Below, piece after piece: positions 1-12,239 of a stretch of DNA of 64,000 nt. Both the position numbers and the translations under genes were made by a program. The stretch is taken from positions 57,439 to 121,438 of the forward strand of contig JAAVVG010000036.1 of NCBI GenBank assembly GCA_012976225.1, written 5' to 3'. The notes beneath the pieces are model-generated. The model was not told the DNA's origin. It worked only from the letters and a program-made list of their open reading frames with translations, and searched no databases. The first letter of the stretch is position 1. Each line of letters opens with the position of its first letter. The DNA is from Golubevia sp. BC0850 (taxonomy: Eukaryota > Basidiomycota > Exobasidiomycetes > Golubeviales > Golubeviaceae).

Positions 1-1
1 A

Positions 2-1004
2 GTCGAAAACGAAATTGGCTGGGAAGGAAAGCACAACAAGCTGTTCTGGAGAGGTTCTTTGAGTGTCGGAACTCAAGATCGACAGGGAATGCTGGCGGCG
101 GCGAAGGATCACGAGTGGAGTGACATCAAGCCCTTGGTTTGGGGAGTTCGTGAGTTTCACATCAGACAAGACAACGACTTTGACTACTTTTCAAAGGGCG
201 ATTCAGCTTACTCTGCCCTGTCTCTCCTTTTCTTCTTCTTCAGCTGGTGGCGACTGGGTGTCGATGCAAGACCACTGCAAATGGAAGTTCCATGGATTTC
301 CAGAAGGAAACACCTATTCTGGTAGACTGAGATACATTCAAAACTGTCGTTCAGTCATCGTCACTCACGAACCTAGGTGGCTACAACATTGGACTCATCT
401 CTACAACGCTGACTGGAACTCTCCGGATCAAAACATCGTCTTTGTTCCTCCAGCTATTGGGTCAGGTACAGGGGATAGGACTTGGGAAAGATTACCAGAG
501 ACTATGGACAGGCTTTTGGGAGATGACAAGCTTGCAAGAAAGATCGCGGACAATCAGTGGAACTTCTTCAGAGAAAGGTGAGTGATCTTAAATTTGGCCA
601 CGACGCATTCTTCACGCTTTTTCTTCTCTCTTGACTTACCCTCTCTGTGCGTGTTTCCAATTTTCAGGTACATCTCACCGGCCAGCGCATCCTGTTATTG
701 GCGAAGAGCGATTCGAGGACTTGCTACTGTGAGTAGACGAACTTTCACAGACACTCGACAACCCATCTGCTTCTTTTTTGACGTTGTCCCCCCCCCATCT
801 TCTTCTTGCAATGCTCTTCAGACTCAAAACTTCGAGATCTCTCTGAGTGGCGACGAAACCGCCTACGAAAGTTTCTTGCTACTCGGAATGAGAACCAAAG
901 ACACAGGTCATCATCGACGAGACGAGGTGGAATCGAGACCCGAGATGGGGCCATATCAGCAGGCGACTTGGAACTTCACAACTAATTCCGTCAACGAGTC
1001 GTGA
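2..1004 (+). CDS. GT90/CAP10-type glycosyltransferase, 3' part
   Basis: Partial gene whose 5' end lies outside the window. Exons 2-149, 244-577, 668-728 and 822-1004 join in phase and end at TGA. The peptide carries the CAP10/KDEL-type GT90 pattern: an early N-K-L-F-W-R-G-S block, then K-W-K-F-H-G-F-P-E-G-N-T-Y-S-G-R-L-R, then Val-Ile-Val-Thr-His-Glu-Pro and a C-terminal D-x-x-A-R-K-I-A-x-N-x-x-x-F-x-R-E-R block. The family transfers xylose or glucose to glycans or proteins in the secretory pathway; the basidiomycete prototype is Cryptococcus CAP10, needed for capsule. Donor substrate cannot be told from this fragment. The last intron (729-821) is a multiple of three, so that boundary is the least certain. 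Confidence 0.85.
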
Positions 1005-1717
1005 GATTGACCGAAAGTTGTTCTTCTCACCCCCCTCCTTTCCGTCCAATTGCAAGACTGGAAGTCAATCTCCTTTTAGCCACTTCGAATTTCTTGATTT
1101 CCCAAACCCTAAATTTTCATTCATTCCTCAGTACATAAGTCTCGGTCCAATTCTTTTCTCTTACCTTTTTTTTGTTGACCGATTCCAGAATACAAATTGA
1201 TTCTTGGTTCGTTCTCACTGAGTGACGAACAAGACTTCATGTCAGCACTACTGCTCCCATTCTGAGAACGCGAGTTGAAATGAAACTGAACTGAGTTGAG
1301 TTGGAGATATAGACAGAACATAAAATGAATGGGCCAGAACTAAAAGAACTAAGGTAAGCTGCGATGGCGTTGAAGTAGAAGAGAATGATAGAAGCGGATC
1401 GAAGCATAGAGCCCTGTGGTAACCGAAAGATAAAACCTTTTTGAGAATGAGTCTTGGAATGAGTAATGACTGGATATAAATGAAGCGAGATCTGGGAAGT
1501 TGAATAAGATGGGTGATGAGAGAGAAGCCTGCAGCTAAGCAATAATGCAAGCAACCACGGGCTCGAAAGACTGATCCATATAGTCACTTGAAGTTTAGAA
1601 AGAAAGTCGAAGTCAGATATGGACTGGTTGGGAAGTAGAGAGCCTCGATTATGACTCACGCATGATCAAAGACGGGACTCTCTTGAAAGGTCCAAGCTTT
1701 GCCCCTATCGCCTCATC
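1005..1717. other. Intergenic, no gene seen
   Basis: This stretch lies between the GT90 stop and the end of a small minus-strand gene. Open frames are short and show no motif or codon bias. It probably holds the two convergent 3' untranslated regions. Confidence 0.6.
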
Positions 1718-1987
1718 TCAGCTCTGGAGATTGACTGAAGTGTATTCCCTCTGATTCAGAAGTGTAGAGAATTCAGAATCTTTAGAACTCTCTTTACTGC
1801 TCAGGACCTGTGGTGTGAAAGGTTTGAAGAGTTCACCAACTACTTCTCTGCTGCTGAGCTCTTTGTTCGTCTCCCACCGAATCTCTTCAACTGGTGCTGT
1901 AGTTCTTCTCCAACATCTGAATAGTAAACCAAAGAGTAATGCTGCAATGAATAAGAAGACTCTCAAGAGATTGGGTTCTTGATCCAT
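1718..1987 (-). CDS. Small single-pass membrane protein
   Basis: An 89-residue uninterrupted frame on the minus strand starting with Met-Asp-Gln-Glu. Residues 6-22 are a strongly hydrophobic segment rich in Leu, Phe, Ile and Ala, followed by Cys-Trp-Arg-Arg. The rest is soluble, polar and serine-rich. This topology fits a signal-anchored protein with a cytosolic tail. I recognise no family. An in-frame Met lies 14 codons upstream; the internal one was preferred because it places the hydrophobic segment at the N terminus. It could also be a chance frame, because no homologue or intron supports it. Confidence 0.4.
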   Translation of the reverse strand: MDQEPNLLRVFLFIAALLFGLLFRCWRRTTAPVEEIRWETNKELSSREVVGELFKPFTPQVLSSKESSKDSEFSTLLNQREYTSVNLQS

Positions 1988-2252
1988 AAGGACTTTAAGA
2001 AATGAGGATGGGATGAGGGGAAAGAACAATTGGAACGGAACTCACTTCCCCCTTTCGTGTTCTTGGACCCTCGATTCGACGCAGCACAGGTCTTCCCCTT
2101 GTCAAACACCAATCATCACCAATTTCTTCCAAGTTAGGTCTATAGAACACATCTCATAATCACACACACTGCTCTATCACACCTAAAACGTAAAAGAAAC
2201 TCGTTTCGATTGAATAAAATTACATGTTTGAACGTTTGGTATCTTTCTCCTC

Positions 2253-5225
2253 TCATTTCAATCCCTCTATCAGTCCATCTCCGCTAAGAATTCCAGTTGT
2301 AGCGATCAAAAATCTTCTATTCCTAGTTTTCGAACTCATAAACCTAAGAGCACTAATCTCAGCAAAAGTAACTCCACCCAAAAAGAAAACCAAAGTAGTG
2401 GTAATTCTATTAGGATCCGAATTTTGATTCGTCGTCCCATTCCCAGTAGGCCCATTTTGCTCGTTCGAACCTTTGGCTTCATTAGGATGATAAGGTTTTT
2501 GAATCTCGTCAAAACTAGGACCAGGTAAACAATCCACTATTTCTTGAAATCCTTTCCAGCCGACGATTGGATGAGCTCTAGGTTTCGATTTCAAACCTCC
2601 ATCACCAATCTGTAGATTTTGATTTCTTCTATCTTCAACTAGAGCTTCTTTCTGAGCTATTGCTTGAACTAATCTTATACTCAAAGGAGCATAACCTGAA
2701 TAAACATAACTGATATCTTTGGGATTTAATTCATCAACATCGTCATCTACCAATTTCATCGCTTTTCTAACATTTGAGAACCCATTCTTCTTCTTTTCTT
2801 TATCTCTTAAAGCTTCTTTTGTGTCTTTAGAATTCGAGTTGTCCTTAGTTAAAAGTCCAACTTTGTTCAAATTCAATAATAAAGGTAAGAAATCATATCC
2901 ATAAGTTTGTAAAATCTCTCGTTTAACAAATTCCAAGTTCTTAGCTTTCAATCCACCATGAGTAATAGAATTCAAACAAAGCAATCTCAAAACTTTGTTC
3001 AGATCCAATTCTCCATTAATCAGTTCTTCAATTTGATTTTGAATTTCATCTTTCCCACTACTTGAACTTCCAAAGGTCGTTGAATTAGAGAAAGAATTGA
3101 CTCCTGCAATCAAACTTTGTTGTAATTCCAAACATTTCAAAAACTCCTCAGAGCTAGTTACGTTGATGATCTCTTCTTGTAACAAAGTATGTAAACCTAA
3201 ATTCTGTTTCTCTAAAGTCAGAACTCCTAATTTCGAAACGAACAATCGATGTTGATTTGACATTGGAGCAGCATGTCTACCTTCGAAATCATCCCTTAAT
3301 TTCTTAGCCAAAGAATGCATTCTAGAAGGTACCAGAGTGAAATTGGAATCTCTAAGTGAAGCGAAGATCGAATCGGAAGTGGAATCTAATCGATGTTTCT
3401 TCTTTCTTGTGGGTTGAGTTGATTGAAGTGGCACTCCTGAACCTGAAGGAGTTGAAGGTGGAGCTGAAGCTGATAGGAGAGTCGTATCTACCTCGACATG
3501 GGCTGCGAGTGGAAAGGGAGGACGAGGACGAGATCAGAGCCGATGTTCAAGAGAATTCGAGGTTTCCTATTCTCGAGTTACCATCTATCTCACTCACCAC
3601 TCTTGATTCCAATAACCTCATCAATCAAGCCTTCATAAGTCAATTGAGAGCATAGAGGAGTAGCCAAATCCACGCTTCTATCAATGATGATCAAACTATC
3701 AATCACACTACTCGGGTTAGTCAAAGCTGGATTACTCGGATCTGAAGCTAGATGTTCTCTTCTCTGTCGAAGAAGTAGATCTGAAAGTCTCTGAAATAGG
3801 ATCGAAAGAGAGTTGGGGGAAATGAGCCAAAACGTTGCTAATCCATCTTCTTGGAAATTACGGCTCCTTTTTGAAGCGAAGCCACAAAAACCTTGACTCA
3901 CCTTGCCAACTTCACCCTTTCCCAAAATCCTAGGAAACAATCCATAAACCAGTTGTAAAGTCATTAAAGCCATTGCACTATGATGTAAGATTGTATGATC
4001 TCCATCTTTGAAAATCTTACTGAAGCCTGCATCTCCTCTAACGCTTCCGTTTCCACTTGCATTCGCACTTCCCTTTCCCTTTGCACTTCCACTCGTACTA
4101 GCGCTTGAATTTGAATTTGAACTTGAACCCGAAGCCTGAGAGTTGGAGTGAGAGGTACTAACCCCTTCTTCCAAACTGAGTAAATCTCTCTCTAAAGGTA
4201 CGAATTCCAATCCGAAATCATGAATGTTGAGATCCGTTGAAAGGTTTTCACCGCATTGAGATAGATTTAGAAGAGACAATTCGGTTCTTCGAGGAGTTAG
4301 GAGAGCGGTATACGTATGTGATAGATGAGAGGGTGAAGTTGAGGAGAGACGATCTTGGAGAATGTGACCTGGAGATTGGAAAGGGAAGAGGGAGAGGGTC
4401 AGTAGAAAGTTTCACAGGTCGGAGGAAAGGACAAGAAGAGATTGTAATGTTTCCTCCCACATCATGAGCTAAGTCCATTGACACTCTTTAGATCGATAAA
4501 TACATCAATTCTGGAAAGAGTGGAAACAAAGCTCAAATATTCTAGAGGATGATAAGGGTTCGTACAGACGAATCTACCTTTCTGGTTGTTCGATTTTCGG
4601 ATTCTCAAATGCTAATTTCTCTTTCAATTCTCAATGAATGGGTCAGAAGAAGAGGTTAGACTTTATCCCGTACGGAAGATGTGATGTGACAGTGAATGAG
4701 AGGGGGCCAATCGACTTGCAACTACCTTTTCCCCTTCCTCCTCTTTACTCTCAAATCTAATGATTGTAACAACTCACTAGCAATGACCCTAATCCACCTC
4801 CTTTCAGGTCTACAAATATAAACCACGGCTCTAGTAGGAGAATTGACATTCTTAGGTTTCGGTTCTCCCTTCATCAATTCCTCTCTTTCTTTGAAACTCT
4901 CATTCTCTGCTTTTTCTTCTTCTAACCAAAACATTTTTTCAACTCCATGTTGTCTTAGAGAGTTTACATCGGCAATTAAACCTAATGGACCGGCTAAGGA
5001 TGGATCTAACATTAACGTTTTGGATTCTGGAATGGTATCCAATAATGTGAGAAGAGATGAAAGTGAAAGTTGAGAGATTGGTGAAAGTGAAAGTCCATCG
5101 AAAGTTGCAGTTGAGGGAGATGGAGATGGAGAGGGGGATTGAGATTGAGTTGATGGTAGATTCAACTTGGGAGTGGAAGTGGAAGTGGAAGTGTACGGAA
5201 CTCCTATCGGGTTGGAGGATGACAT
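2253..5225 (-). CDS. VPS33: Vps33, Sec1/Munc18 subunit of HOPS/CORVET
   Basis: Four exons (5225-4778, 4368-3902, 3790-3598, 3502-2253) give 785 residues. Landmarks run in Sec1-family order: L-D-P-S-L-A-G-P-L-G-L-I-A near the N terminus, I-C-R-P-E-R-R-W-I-R-V-I-A, then T-P-R-R-T-E, A-L-M-T-L-Q-L-V-Y-G, I-I-I-D-R-S-V-D-L-A-T-P-L, L-T-Y-E-G-L-I-D-E-V-I-G-I and, near the end, V-F-F-L-G-G-V-T-F-A-E-I-S-A-L-R-F. Vps33 binds SNAREs and acts in HOPS/CORVET tethering complexes in vacuole and endosome fusion. A Ser/Gly/Asn-rich low-complexity insert (about 55 residues) interrupts exon 2, a position variable in the family. The first intron is unusually long (409 nt); the join was chosen because it restores the I-A-S-H-I-L-Q region in phase. 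The 5' end faces the ABHD11-like gene. Confidence 0.93.
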
Positions 5226-5433
5226 CTTGAACTTGAATTGGTTAGAGATGGAGATTTGATGATAAGATATCCAATGCCTTTGATGTCTTTGTCTACCAGT
5301 AGACTGTAGTAGAGTCAGACAAGATGTTGTGGTCCCGAGTCAACTAGTCAACCGCGGAAGATTCACTATACCACTTTCTCTCTATCCAACGTCGCTCTCC
5401 TCTCCTCTTCCTCTCCCGCGAATCTTAATCAAG
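5226..5433. promoter_or_regulatory. Shared divergent promoter region
   Basis: This 208-nt interval separates the start codons of VPS33 (minus) and the ABHD11-like hydrolase (plus). It must hold both promoters and 5' leaders. No specific binding site was recognised. Confidence 0.4.
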
Positions 5434-7206
5434 ATGATTCAAAAGGGATTCACTTCTTGCCTCTCCGTTCTCCCGAAACGGATCCCATGTTCAATCCACG
5501 GATGCTCTTCAGCTTCACTCACAGCCATCAGATCTCGAGAGCAACACCTTGGACACCTTGCAGCTACTCCTTCTCGATCCCTTCACACCTCCAAGGCTAC
5601 CCTATCTGCTCAATCTACCAATGCCAATAAGAACACCACTCCCACTACAGATCCATTTAAATTGAAGCCAATCCCACCAACTGGAGAAACAGTTGAATTG
5701 GACTTTGAACTCTATCAACCTCCACAGAACGCAAAGTCTTTCCAAACAGATGCAAAAGCTATCGTTGTATGTCATGGACTGTTGTGAGTATCCGAAAGTG
5801 TCTAGAGTCAGAGGGCAGACAAGAGAAGAGAACAGACAGAAGATAAGCTCAGGGAAGGGGACACCATGGGAAAGGACATTTCTCTTCGAGGCTACATCAA
5901 AGCTCTTCCATCAATGCGTCTTTTTTTAACTGTTGAATCTTCTAGAGAAATGGTTTCTGATCTCATATTCGATAAGACCTTTTCCGTTTCAATATCAATC
6001 AGACGAAAGAACCTCTAATCTGTTCTTCTTACTCTCTCTCCTTCTTCCCACCCATTAGCGGTTCCAAGCAGAATTGGAGATCTCTAGGAAGATCAATGGC
6101 ACAACAATTCAATAGACCTGTCTATGCAGTAGTAAGTATCCAAATCTTGAGCTCAGATGGTCGATCTGTCCCCCAACCTCATGCCTCATTCAAAAGCCTT
6201 CTCTCCTTCTATGTTCTTACTGACTAAACACTGGTCTCCATCTTCTCAACCTCCTTTTTTCCCTTCAAATCACCAGGATCTAAGGAATCATGGAACTTCA
6301 CCTCATACAGAAGGGATGAGTTATGTAGACATGGCATCAGATCTTCTTCGATTCTTCAAGCAACATGACTTGGAAAGGGTAGCTTTGGTTGGACATTCAA
6401 TGTGAGTGTTTTTTTTGCTTGATCTTATTTTGAGCCTTTGATGGTATTGGAGATGTTGTCTAAGTACAGTCACTCCAGAGATGAGACTAACTGATTCGAA
6501 CTCCTTTCTTGATCTCTCTCGAACAGGGGTGGAAAGACAGTTCAAGCCTTGGCTTTATCTTCAGATCTTCCATCTGAAACACTTTCTCATCTAATTAGTG
6601 TGGATATGTCTCCAGCTAGAGGACCTTTGAGTAAAGAATTCGAGGTGAGTTTGAGAAAAACGGGTTGGATTGATAACATTTGGTTCTTCTCGTTCACAAA
6701 TTCCCACCTAATTCTTGGTTCTTTTTTCCCTAAATCTACCAAATCCTTCTCAGGGATATGTTGAAGCAATGTTAAAGATCGAGTCAGATGATTGTAAATC
6801 TCGAAACGAAGCAGACGAAATCCTTCAAAATTGGGAATCTGAAATTGGAGTTCGACAATTTTTGTTAACAAATCTTCATAGAATTGAAGGATCTGAATTT
6901 TGGACTTTCAGAATCCCTGTTAAAACCATTCAGAATTATTTACCTCAAATCGGGGATTTCCCTTATGATCCACCTGAAGGGATTTCAAGTGACCTTGAAA
7001 GTCAGAGAGAAAGAAGAAGTTGGCAAGGTAAAATTTTATTCGTAAAGGGAAAGAAATCAAAATATATCAATCGAAGAAATATACCGGTTTGCGATCAATA
7101 TTTTCCTAAAGCTCAACATGTGGTTTTGGAAACTGGTCATTGGGTACAGGCAGAAGATCCTAGAGGGTTTATGAAGGTTTTGGAAGAGTTTTTGAGAAAG
7201 GAATGA
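5434..7206 (+). CDS. Mitochondrial alpha/beta hydrolase, ABHD11/IMO32-like
   Basis: Five exons (5434-5783, 6059-6131, 6277-6401, 6527-6644, 6754-7206) give 372 residues. The first roughly 60 residues are basic and Ser-rich and include R-S-L-H-T-S-K, a typical mitochondrial presequence. The hydrolase core follows: H-G-L-F-G-S-K-Q-N-W (oxyanion region), D-L-R-N-H-G-T-S, nucleophile elbow V-G-H-S-M-G-G-K, and a C-terminal E-T-G-H-W-V-Q with the catalytic His. The order and spacing match ABHD11 of animals and yeast Imo32, a matrix hydrolase linked in animals to protection of 2-oxoglutarate dehydrogenase lipoylation. The start at 5434 was preferred over an in-frame Met at 5329 because it puts the presequence at the N terminus. 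The nucleophile motif is split by an intron inside the Met codon. Confidence 0.9.
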
Positions 7207-7336
7207 GATTTGAGATGTGTTCTATAAACCTATCTTGGAAGAAGTTGGATGATTGGTGTTTGACAAGGGGAAGACCTGTGGAGTTTGATCTTGAAGCGTT
7301 TACAAGAGAAAGTAGAAGTGGGACGGATTCTCGTGT

Positions 7337-8365
7337 TTAAGTTGCAATCTTTAACCATTTGTCCAAAGCATCGTTCACTTCCGATGGATTCTGAACAAAT
7401 CCATAGTGACTAACATCTTGTAAGACCAATCTTGTGCTTCCGCTGATCCAGTTTCCTAGATCTGCTGATTGCTTTGGATCGACGACTTCGTCGTGAGCTC
7501 CGTTCACTATCCACATCTTCTTGCCGTTAGCAGTTGGAATCTTGTTGAAATCAGATTGAGCCCAAGTTGGTAGGGAAGCCCACATTTTAGAGATGTTACT
7601 AATGAGGTTAGCCCAATTTGGTGATGGGTTGACTTTTTCGTAGATGCTCTTCAAACGAGAAGCAGCTTGGGTAGCAACTGGTGAATTCGAAGTATCGAGA
7701 TTTCCGGCGACATTATAATTGGCTCCGTAAACGAATGATCTTGAGAGCCGAGAAGCGTGGTTCTATAGAGATGGATAGAGAGGTTGACAATCAGGGGGTT
7801 GTCGACATCTCGAACGTTCAAGTCTAACTCACTAGATTCAAGTTCAAAAGAGTCACTCCTCCATCACTCCAGCCTACGAAATCTGCCTTCTGAATCTTCA
7901 AGCCGTCCAGAACTGACAAGACGTCACCGGCCATGATATCATAGGTCAAAGTGCCAGAACCAGTGGACCTTCCTTGCTGACGAGCATCGATGGTGATGAT
8001 CTTTCTAGACCCTTTCAAGTGCTGAATTTGATTTCCAAACCAATCTGAAGAAGAAGCACTGCATTGAGATAGAAGCAAAAGTCAGTCAACCAGATCCTCA
8101 CTTCTCCTTTTACTGTTGCCACTTACGCTCCAGGCAAGAAGACTAAAGGCGGCTGAGAAGTAGGTCCTTCCCAAACTCCATACCAGAGAGATCCATTGGT
8201 GATCTTTAGATGGTTCTCAGAATATCCTGATGGAAGTGAAGGAGTAGCTGGAAGGGTCTCCCACAAGTTGGCCCTCTTGACGACTTTTTGAAGCGAAGGT
8301 TCGGCTCTTGCGAGGTCGATGAGAGATAGGCAAAGTAGAGAAGAAAGAAGTTGAAAGGCTCTCAT
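7337..8365 (-). CDS. Secreted alpha/beta hydrolase
   Basis: Three exons (8365-8127, 8058-7833, 7762-7337) give 296 residues. The N terminus is a cleavable signal peptide: a Leu/Ser-rich hydrophobic stretch ending near Ala-Arg-Ala-Glu, then Lys-Arg, a possible Kex2 site. The core has V-F-L-P-G-A, the D-A-R-Q-Q-G-R-S-T-G block, the nucleophile elbow G-W-S-D-G-G, an acid-bearing N-G-A-H-D-E-V-V segment and D-V-S-H-Y-G-F with the catalytic His. This is the layout of the haloperoxidase/esterase-like hydrolases. The substrate is unknown. Its 3' end lies 130 nt from that of the ABHD11-like gene, in convergent orientation. Confidence 0.82.
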
Positions 8366-8695
8366 GGTTGCCAGAGGTCCTACCAGAAAAGGGGAAAGAG
8401 GAAGAAGAGAATGAAGTTTACAAGTCCAACGTTTGGAATGAACTTTTTAAACAATAATTGAGAGATGGGGTCGTCCTCGAGGATCAATCCCTTCCGTACC
8501 TTCTTCCTTCATATTAATTCATGTTTCACAAACCCGTAGGAAAGTGGGTTGGATCGAACCTCGAGCTTTAAATGGAAAGACTGAAGCAAACCTTTCGAAA
8601 CAGGATGCGGTTCTGTCTGAGGATGAATTTGATTCTTGCTATTTATGATTTATAAAAGTATCTACAAAGCTCTCTCCGCCACCAGAGCCCTCTTT
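8366..8695. other. Intergenic, no gene seen
   Basis: This holds the upstream region of the secreted hydrolase and the 3' flank of the reductase gene, which lies on the same strand. No open frame of note was found. Confidence 0.5.
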
Positions 8696-10252
8696 TTACT
8701 TCTCCTTGAGCAACATCTCAGTACCACTTTCAAAAGGAGGAAGACCTGCTGAAATTCTCTGCCCGGCTACGAGAGACGACCAATCTCTCTCGGCAGAAGA
8801 ACCTCCTTCTGCAGCTTCTTTGGCTCCAATTGCTCTGGCTGCTACTAGATGTTGATGAGCTATGTCGATGATTGGGACTCTGGGTGGAGCGGCGAAATAG
8901 GACGAGGGAGGCAGAAGAGAGAGGGGACCGAGTTCAGTAACACTTCGAAACCAACGAATTGGACAGAATACTCAAACTCAAAAATTGAACTCACGGACAG
9001 TCAACGCTTTCAGCTAATCGTCTCACGTGAGATGCATCCTTGATTCCGCCCGAAACTGGGGTAGATTGAGAGGCAAAGTCTAGGTGAGAAGTGTATTCAT
9101 TTTGCGAAGATCACATTCCACCGTCTTACCTGTGAATCCATTCTGCCCACTGAACGAGTTGTTTAAGATCTTTTGACTGTATCCAATAGCACTTGGAGCT
9201 GGGAAAAACTCTTTGATGAACTCAGCTACTGACTCTGCTCCCACTCCGGTCTTGTCTGCCAAAGTCATTGATTCAGCTAGCATTTCGATAGTTGAGAGGA
9301 TGATCGAGTTTCCAATTAACTTCATAGAAGCAGCACGCTCTGGATTTGATCCGAAATCAAGAATTTTACGTGCCATGGCTGGAACTGAAAGTAGGAGAAG
9401 GAAATGGATGAGACGAGAGAAGGGCCTGGAAGTGTCGGGCTAGCTGGAGGTCGACTCACCCATGAATTGAGATAGGAAGCGCTTGACACCGTAGTGACCT
9501 GCCATTGCAAAGACCAGCTGTGCTCTCTCTGCCATGGGAGGAGGTCCAAAGACAGGAGCGGCTGAGTAGAGGAAGAGAGAGTAATTGGAGGTCGGTGAGT
9601 GACAGGCTCTGGGCTCAGCTCCTGCCTGAAATTCCCTCTATCTCTTCTGACTGAATGATTCTCAAGCCTAAAATCATCCTTTAGAATTTAGAAGAGTTTC
9701 CGTCTGCTCTGAGATATACAGCAGCTACTGCAACGCCTTTACGAGCTCCACTATCTCAAATTCCAATCGCTCTCACTCACCGACAAACTTCCTCTTTGGA
9801 TACTCAGAGACCATTCTCTCCAATTCTCCAGTAGTAGTTGGATAAAGAGTAGAGGTATCAACATAGATTCTACTGTGTTCCAATCCCAACCTCTTCGACC
9901 TATCAGTTCCAACTTCCTCCTCTTCTGCTTTCAAGATCTGTTTAAAGACATCTTTGGCAGCTTCATCTGTGGATAGAGAAGTGAAGATGATGTTGCACTC
10001 TTTCCCAATAGTTGCCAAATCATCTTCTTGAATGATTGAACCTTCAGAACGAGCTGCTAGATCTTTAGCTTTTGAGATGGTACGGTTCCAGATTTTGAGA
10101 GGAGGGAGAGATAGAGATTGAAGATGCTTTGCTAGGTTGAGAGCCATGTGGTTGCTCATATTTCCAATTCCAACGAAACCTAATTGATGACGCTGAGGTT
10201 CTGGAGATGGTGGTCGAGAATAGGGAACTGCTGTTGGTTTATCTTCAGACAT
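8696..10252 (-). CDS. 3-hydroxyisobutyrate dehydrogenase-family reductase
   Basis: Five exons (10252-9781, 9561-9460, 9384-9130, 9055-8995, 8879-8696) give 357 residues. A Rossmann fold starts with L-G-F-V-G-I-G-N-M, followed by W-N-R-T, then T-S-L-S-T-D-E-A and Y-V-D-T-S-T-L-Y-P. The segment A-A-P-V-F-G-P-P takes the place of the family's G-x-P-V-x-G substrate loop, and A-S-M-K-L-I-G-N carries the catalytic lysine. The C-terminal all-helical domain ends in a hydrophilic tail. Members reduce or oxidise small 3-hydroxy acids with NAD(P)H; the exact substrate is not predictable and a plain HIBADH role is unproven. No mitochondrial presequence is visible. The gene is divergent from the OTU1 gene. 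Confidence 0.85.
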
Positions 10253-10517
10253 GATGCTGAAGAGATGTGGAGGGGAAGTGGAAGGAGGACAAGGTAAGAA
10301 GACGTGAGGCTGCGAGTCTTACAAGTTGCATGGATAGATGAACACTCAAGAATGATGGAATTTACTTACAAAGCTGTATGTGGGAGTAAGGAAAGAGAAG
10401 AGAGAGAGAGAGAGAGAGAAGAATCAAGAGCGGGTTTTTGGCGTTTCTTGACACGGAAATTTGGCAGGGTATTCGTGACTACCCCTCGATCTTTCTTTCC
10501 TTCTCCCAAACACAATC
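10253..10517. promoter_or_regulatory. Divergent promoter region with GA tract
   Basis: The 265 nt between the reductase and OTU1 start codons include a perfect (AG)n run at about 10399-10420. GA/CT tracts are common in fungal promoters, but a role here is inference. Confidence 0.35.
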
Positions 10518-11884
10518 ATGATTCGAGTAAGGTAAGCGAATCTCATCATTCGATTATCTAGTGTAGCTACTTTCTAATCCCTCTTCTAATTCTACTCTCT
10601 ATAGACATCCGAACGGGACTTCGACAATCAGCGTCACATCGACCCTTCAGGATCTTCATGCATTAACAGACATTCCTCCGAATCAATTAGATTTCAAGAC
10701 TGGTTATCCACCCAAGTCAATCTCTTTAACTTCAGTGTCCCCATCTACTGCTTTGACTTCTCCTCCATTCTCATTAAAGAAGGGAGAGCAGATCTTGTTA
10801 GCCAACAAGGGATCAAATACTGCTTCATCATCTTCATCTACCGCTCCCTCTACTACATTTAAACCATCTCTAGTCTCAAAACCAGTAATTCCAGCCAGTA
10901 TACCGACTCCATTCTCGAAACCTGCTCCACCGCCTACGAAAATAGGAACACTCAGAGATGGGGAGGTCTTCGTGGAAGTAGAGGGATCTTACTTGACCCT
11001 GAAGATCGTTCCAGATGATAACTCTTGTCTTTTCAATGCAACTGGATTTGCGTTTCAACAAAGACTTGGAAGCGATATTTGTATGAAACTGAGAAGAGGT
11101 GAGTTCCCACTCCATTCGAGGCCGCGTAAGCTTAGAACCTTTCGATCGCTCATGCCTTCTCACTAATCGCTTTTCAACAAAAAAAATTTCATCTACCATC
11201 GTTCTTTTACAGTCGTCATAGATGCCATCCGTTCCAACCCAATCGATTATTCAGACGCTATGCTTGGGTAAGTAGGCCAAAGCCGACCTTCCGCGTCTCC
11301 CTGGAAGCAGCTCTCGCCGGTACTAATCTCTATCTCTTACACCTTAATCAGTCAATCAAGAGAAACCTACATGAGCAAAATGCTTGATCCAAAAGCATGG
11401 GGAGGAGCCATAGAACTCTCCATCTTGTCCAAGCATTTCTCAACGCAGATCGTCTCGATCGATGTTGGAAGTGGAATGTTAAACAAGTTCGGAGAAGATG
11501 AGGGGTATGAAACTACTGTCATAGTTGTTTATTCCGGAATGTGAGTTTTTCTTAGCTCTGAGCTCTCTTCCAACGCACTGTCTCTGAATTCTCCCGACAC
11601 CTTCTCTCCTTTCTCTTTCTAGTCATTACGATGCCCTCTGCCTTCTACCAACTCCAGATGCTCCTGCAGAATTTGGTGCAACTCAATTTCCAACTTTCGA
11701 TTCTTCAAACATTCTAGAAGCCGCTGTTAAGCTCGTTGCCGATTTAAGAAGAAGACATTATTACACTGATACTGCCACTTTCACTCTGAAGTGTAATACT
11801 TGTGGTAGTAGTTTGGAAGGAGAGAAGGAAGCCACCAGCCATGCTATGAAGACTGGACATACTGATTTTGGAGAATTCGAGTAG
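10518..11884 (+). CDS. OTU1: OTU1/YOD1 deubiquitinase
   Basis: Five exons (10518-10531, 10605-11098, 11213-11267, 11352-11540, 11623-11884) give 337 residues. The first exon is only 14 nt and encodes M-I-R-V-R across the junction, opening a UBX-like N-terminal domain (R-H-P-N-G-T-S-T-I-S-V). A Ser/Thr/Pro linker follows, then the OTU domain with the P-D-D-N-S-C-L-F catalytic Cys loop and S-G-I-H-Y-D-A-L with the catalytic His. A C-terminal C2H2 finger (C-N-T-C near the start, H-A-M-K-T-G-H near the end) completes the OTU1 architecture. Yeast Otu1 and human YOD1 work with Cdc48/p97 on ubiquitinated clients in ER-associated degradation. All key residues are present. Confidence 0.94.
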
Positions 11885-12239
11885 CAACATTTCTGTATTT
11901 TCTGTTCTTCCAGTTCTGTTCTGCTTCTTTCTTTATGACCGTTGAAACCCATCTAATCTCAATATCTCGCAAGCATGCAACTAATATTTGTATCGCATCA
12001 ATGTAATCTAACCCTCAGATAGCAGGTTTCTTTAATGCTTCCAAATGTCATCTTGTGCTTGTCTTTGAAGATTGGATCATCTCAGGGAGCTTTGATTCTA
12101 AGTCTAATATTGACTCTCGATTCACATCGTGCACAGCTCTATAACGCTGAAAATGATTTGAATTATTTCCGATTCCTGATGAGAAGGAAGCCAGCCTCAT
12201 GAGAAACAATCAACAGCATAAACTCTCACCTCACCACCT
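11885..12239. other. Intergenic between convergent 3' ends
   Basis: AT-richer sequence between the OTU1 stop and the PBN1-like stop. It probably holds both 3' untranslated regions, and no gene was seen. Confidence 0.5.

Noticed and set aside
59-325. Continuous 88-codon frame at the window start
   Set aside because: Reading through past 149 gives a Phe/Ser run from the pyrimidine tract of an intron. Splicing 149 to 244 restores the GT90 protein.
4248-4484. 78-codon minus-strand frame inside VPS33
   Set aside because: It is in the wrong frame for the T-P-R-R-T-E block; the real exon begins at 4368 in another frame.
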